A DNA stretch of 6,713 bases from JAUUZQ01 sp964538375. GTDB lineage: Bacteria > Bacteroidota > Bacteroidia > Bacteroidales > GCA-2748055. Shown here piece by piece: positions 5,095-6,713 of the stretch. The position numbers were made by a program, and so were the translations under genes. The notes beneath the pieces are model-generated. The model was not told the DNA's origin, searched no databases, and saw only the letters and a program-made list of their open reading frames with translations. Positions within the stretch are counted from its first letter, which is position 1. Each line of letters opens with the position of its first letter. Location: NCBI GenBank assembly GCA_964538375.1, contig CAZIFQ010000059.1, forward strand, positions 1-6,713. The letters are read 5' to 3'.

Positions 5095-6713
5095 ATGGCT
5101 TTAATATCAAATCAGTTTGACGGATTATATGGTGGAGTCAACCAACAATCAGCAGAGCATAGATTAGACACTCAAGTAGAGGAAATGGTTAATGCTTTCC
5201 CCACACTAGATAGAGGTTTACTTAAGCGTAATCCTACTCAAAAGCTATCGCTGGATGGTTCCATAGCGTTTGACAAAGATGCGTACTCATATTCTTATGA
5301 TAGAGGAATATCTGGAAGTGACGAAGAGAAGTATTTTGTTAATATTTCAGATAGTGTTATGGAAATAATCAATGTTAAGTCTGGTAAAGTCTATAAGGAG
5401 GGTCAAGGATTAACCTTTGAGGGGAGCTCGAAAGACTATCTATATCCTTTTGGAGGGATAAACGGATACTCTTCTACAACAATAAAAGATACAACGTTCT
5501 TGGTTAATAAGTCTATGATTCCTAAAACAAAAACATCAATGGATGATGGAACACTTCCACCAGAAACAAGATATGTCGCTTCTCTTGGATTAAGGTCGAC
5601 ACTAGGACTGTTTGCTCCATATACTATATACAATTATCCTCTATATGATGGATTTACTGTTATAACCGTAGATGGTATAGATATCAACATAGATTCAATA
5701 CACGACAAACAAGATGCAATAGTAATATTTATGAATACCCCCATACGTCCAACGATAACCTATGCCAGCTATTGTGTTAAAGTGTTTCAGGAACTAACTA
5801 TTGCTCTGGGAGCGGAATATTCAGTAACATATGATAGTAGTAATAATATTTCCATTACAAAACTTGACGGCACTGCTGTGGCTGTTTCTTATAGCATAAC
5901 TTCAGAGCTAGCCATAGATAAAACAGAATATATAACTGGAATTACATATAGTACTACAAGCTATATCCCAATAGAGGGAGATGATGATTATACAAAGAGT
6001 GGGTACTTATGGTTATCTTCTGCTAACCCAGTTAATGCTTATACTTATAATGTAACTATAATAGCTGAGAATGAGGTAACAGGAACTTATAGCTCATCAG
6101 CCACTACCACTACAGCAGCAGCAACGATTATGGCTACGAATATAAATAATGGAGGAAAGTTTACTGCTTCAGCTATAGGAAGTATCGTTAAAATAAGTTC
6201 AGCGACTCCAATTGTCGAGATAGACTCATCTGACTCATATGGTAATCAGGCTTCTTTCGGGTGGGGGTATAAAGTTCAGTTTAATACAGACCTCCCAAAA
6301 AGTTTAGGTTTTGACAGCACTATAGTAAAAATTACTGGTTCTGGAGCAAGTGGTTTTGCGACATATTGGCTACAATATAAAGATAATCAATGGAAAGAAA
6401 CCAAAGACCCACTTGTTGTCAACAATATAGATGAAACTACAATGCCTCATGTTCTGATTAGAAATGCTGATGATACGTTTACTTTTAATAGTTACGATAA
6501 GTGGAAAGACTTATTAGTTGGTGATGCTGAATCAAATCCAATCCCTAGCATGCTTGATGGAACAACAAGTATTAAGGACATATTCTTTTTTAAAAACAGA
6601 CTTGGATTCATTACTAAAAGGACTGTCGTTTTGTCTGAGGTTGGAGAGTATGGTAACTTTTGGAGAACTACTACCGCTGCTATCCTTGACTCAGACTACA
6701 TAGATGTTACAGT
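5095..6713 (+). CDS. Tail tube protein B / nozzle (T7 gp12-like), 3' partial
   Basis: This is the nozzle that closes the tail and forms the DNA exit channel. The frame stays open from ATG 5095 to the window end (539 complete codons), so the C-terminus is missing. Landmarks shared with T7 gp12 are GGVNQQSAEHRL (13-24) and LLKRNP (42-47), matching GGISQQPDILR and LQKRPP; TTFLVN (133-138), matching YTFIVN; ETTMPHVLIRNAD (447-459), matching ETMPHALVRAAD; FFFKNRLGF (497-505), matching FFFRNRLGF; and YIDVTV at the edge, matching PIDVAV. Between TTFLVN and ETTMPH there are about 130 more residues than in T7; the added part (within about 143-391) is rich in Thr, Ser, Tyr and Ile and looks beta-stranded, with a Thr/Ala run near 329-345. 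ATA makes up 29 of 47 Ile codons, unlike capsid. No good RBS is seen; translation is probably coupled to the gene ending two bases upstream. Confidence 0.96.
   Translation, partial: MALISNQFDGLYGGVNQQSAEHRLDTQVEEMVNAFPTLDRGLLKRNPTQKLSLDGSIAFDKDAYSYSYDRGISGSDEEKYFVNISDSVMEIINVKSGKVYKEGQGLTFEGSSKDYLYPFGGINGYSSTTIKDTTFLVNKSMIPKTKTSMDDGTLPPETRYVASLGLRSTLGLFAPYTIYNYPLYDGFTVITVDGIDINIDSIHDKQDAIVIFMNTPIRPTITYASYCVKVFQELTIALGAEYSVTYDSSNNISITKLDGTAVAVSYSITSELAIDKTEYITGITYSTTSYIPIEGDDDYTKSGYLWLSSANPVNAYTYNVTIIAENEVTGTYSSSATTTTAAATIMATNINNGGKFTASAIGSIVKISSATPIVEIDSSDSYGNQASFGWGYKVQFNTDLPKSLGFDSTIVKITGSGASGFATYWLQYKDNQWKETKDPLVVNNIDETTMPHVLIRNADDTFTFNSYDKWKDLLVGDAESNPIPSMLDGTTSIKDIFFFKNRLGFITKRTVVLSEVGEYGNFWRTTTAAILDSDYIDVT

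Noticed and set aside
5436..5633. Minus-strand 65-codon frame within the nozzle gene.
   Set aside because: Antisense shadow of a conserved tail gene, with no supporting signals.
6518..6703. Out-of-frame plus-strand ORF near the right edge.
   Set aside because: It overlaps the conserved NRLGF region of the nozzle in another frame; the conserved frame is clearly the coding one.

Overview
The window is a piece of the late structural gene cluster of a tailed phage (or prophage) with T7-like (Autographiviridae-type podovirus) virion architecture. All recognisable genes are on the + strand and follow the T7 order: a gp7.3-like small virion protein (5' end missing), a tiny overlapping ORF, the portal/head-tail connector (gp8), one extra small helix-turn-helix-like gene, the scaffold (gp9), the major capsid (gp10), tail tube A/adaptor (gp11) and tail tube B/nozzle (gp12, running off the right edge). 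Base composition is AT-rich (high 30s percent GC by eye) with AGA-dominated arginine codons. This suggests a low-GC bacterial host, and the divergence from enteric T7 resembles aquatic T7-like phages, but the host cannot be named from this window.

Layout. Bases 1-482 hold the end of the gp7.3-like gene and a 53-residue ORF, joined by one- and four-base overlaps to each other and to the portal gene. Bases 479-2008 are the portal, ending in a glutamine tract. Bases 2009-2070 hold a strong UUCG-loop hairpin, a second small palindrome and a near-consensus ribosome binding site. Bases 2071-2505 are the HTH-like gene, which has no counterpart between gp8 and gp9 in T7. Bases 2533-3330 are the scaffold. 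The 182-base gap at 3331-3512 is the largest gap and carries a possible extended -10 promoter, an inverted repeat and a terminator-like hairpin ahead of the capsid gene (3513-4439). A hairpin at 4446-4479 separates capsid from tail tube A (4505-5092). Tail tube B starts two bases after the tail tube A stop and is open to the end of the window.

How the genes work together. Scaffold and capsid subunits assemble a prohead on the dodecameric portal; after DNA packaging the tail tube A protein binds under the portal and the tail tube B nozzle closes the particle. The hairpins on both sides of the capsid and after the portal fit a long late transcript that is processed or partly terminated so that capsid is made in excess, but this is inference.

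Most of the window is ordinary phage morphogenesis. The parts that deserve a second look are the HTH-like insertion between portal and scaffold, the enlarged N-terminal half of the nozzle with ATA-rich codon use, and the structured intergenic regions. I see no clear evidence of a new biological system, mobile element, CRISPR array or RNA gene.
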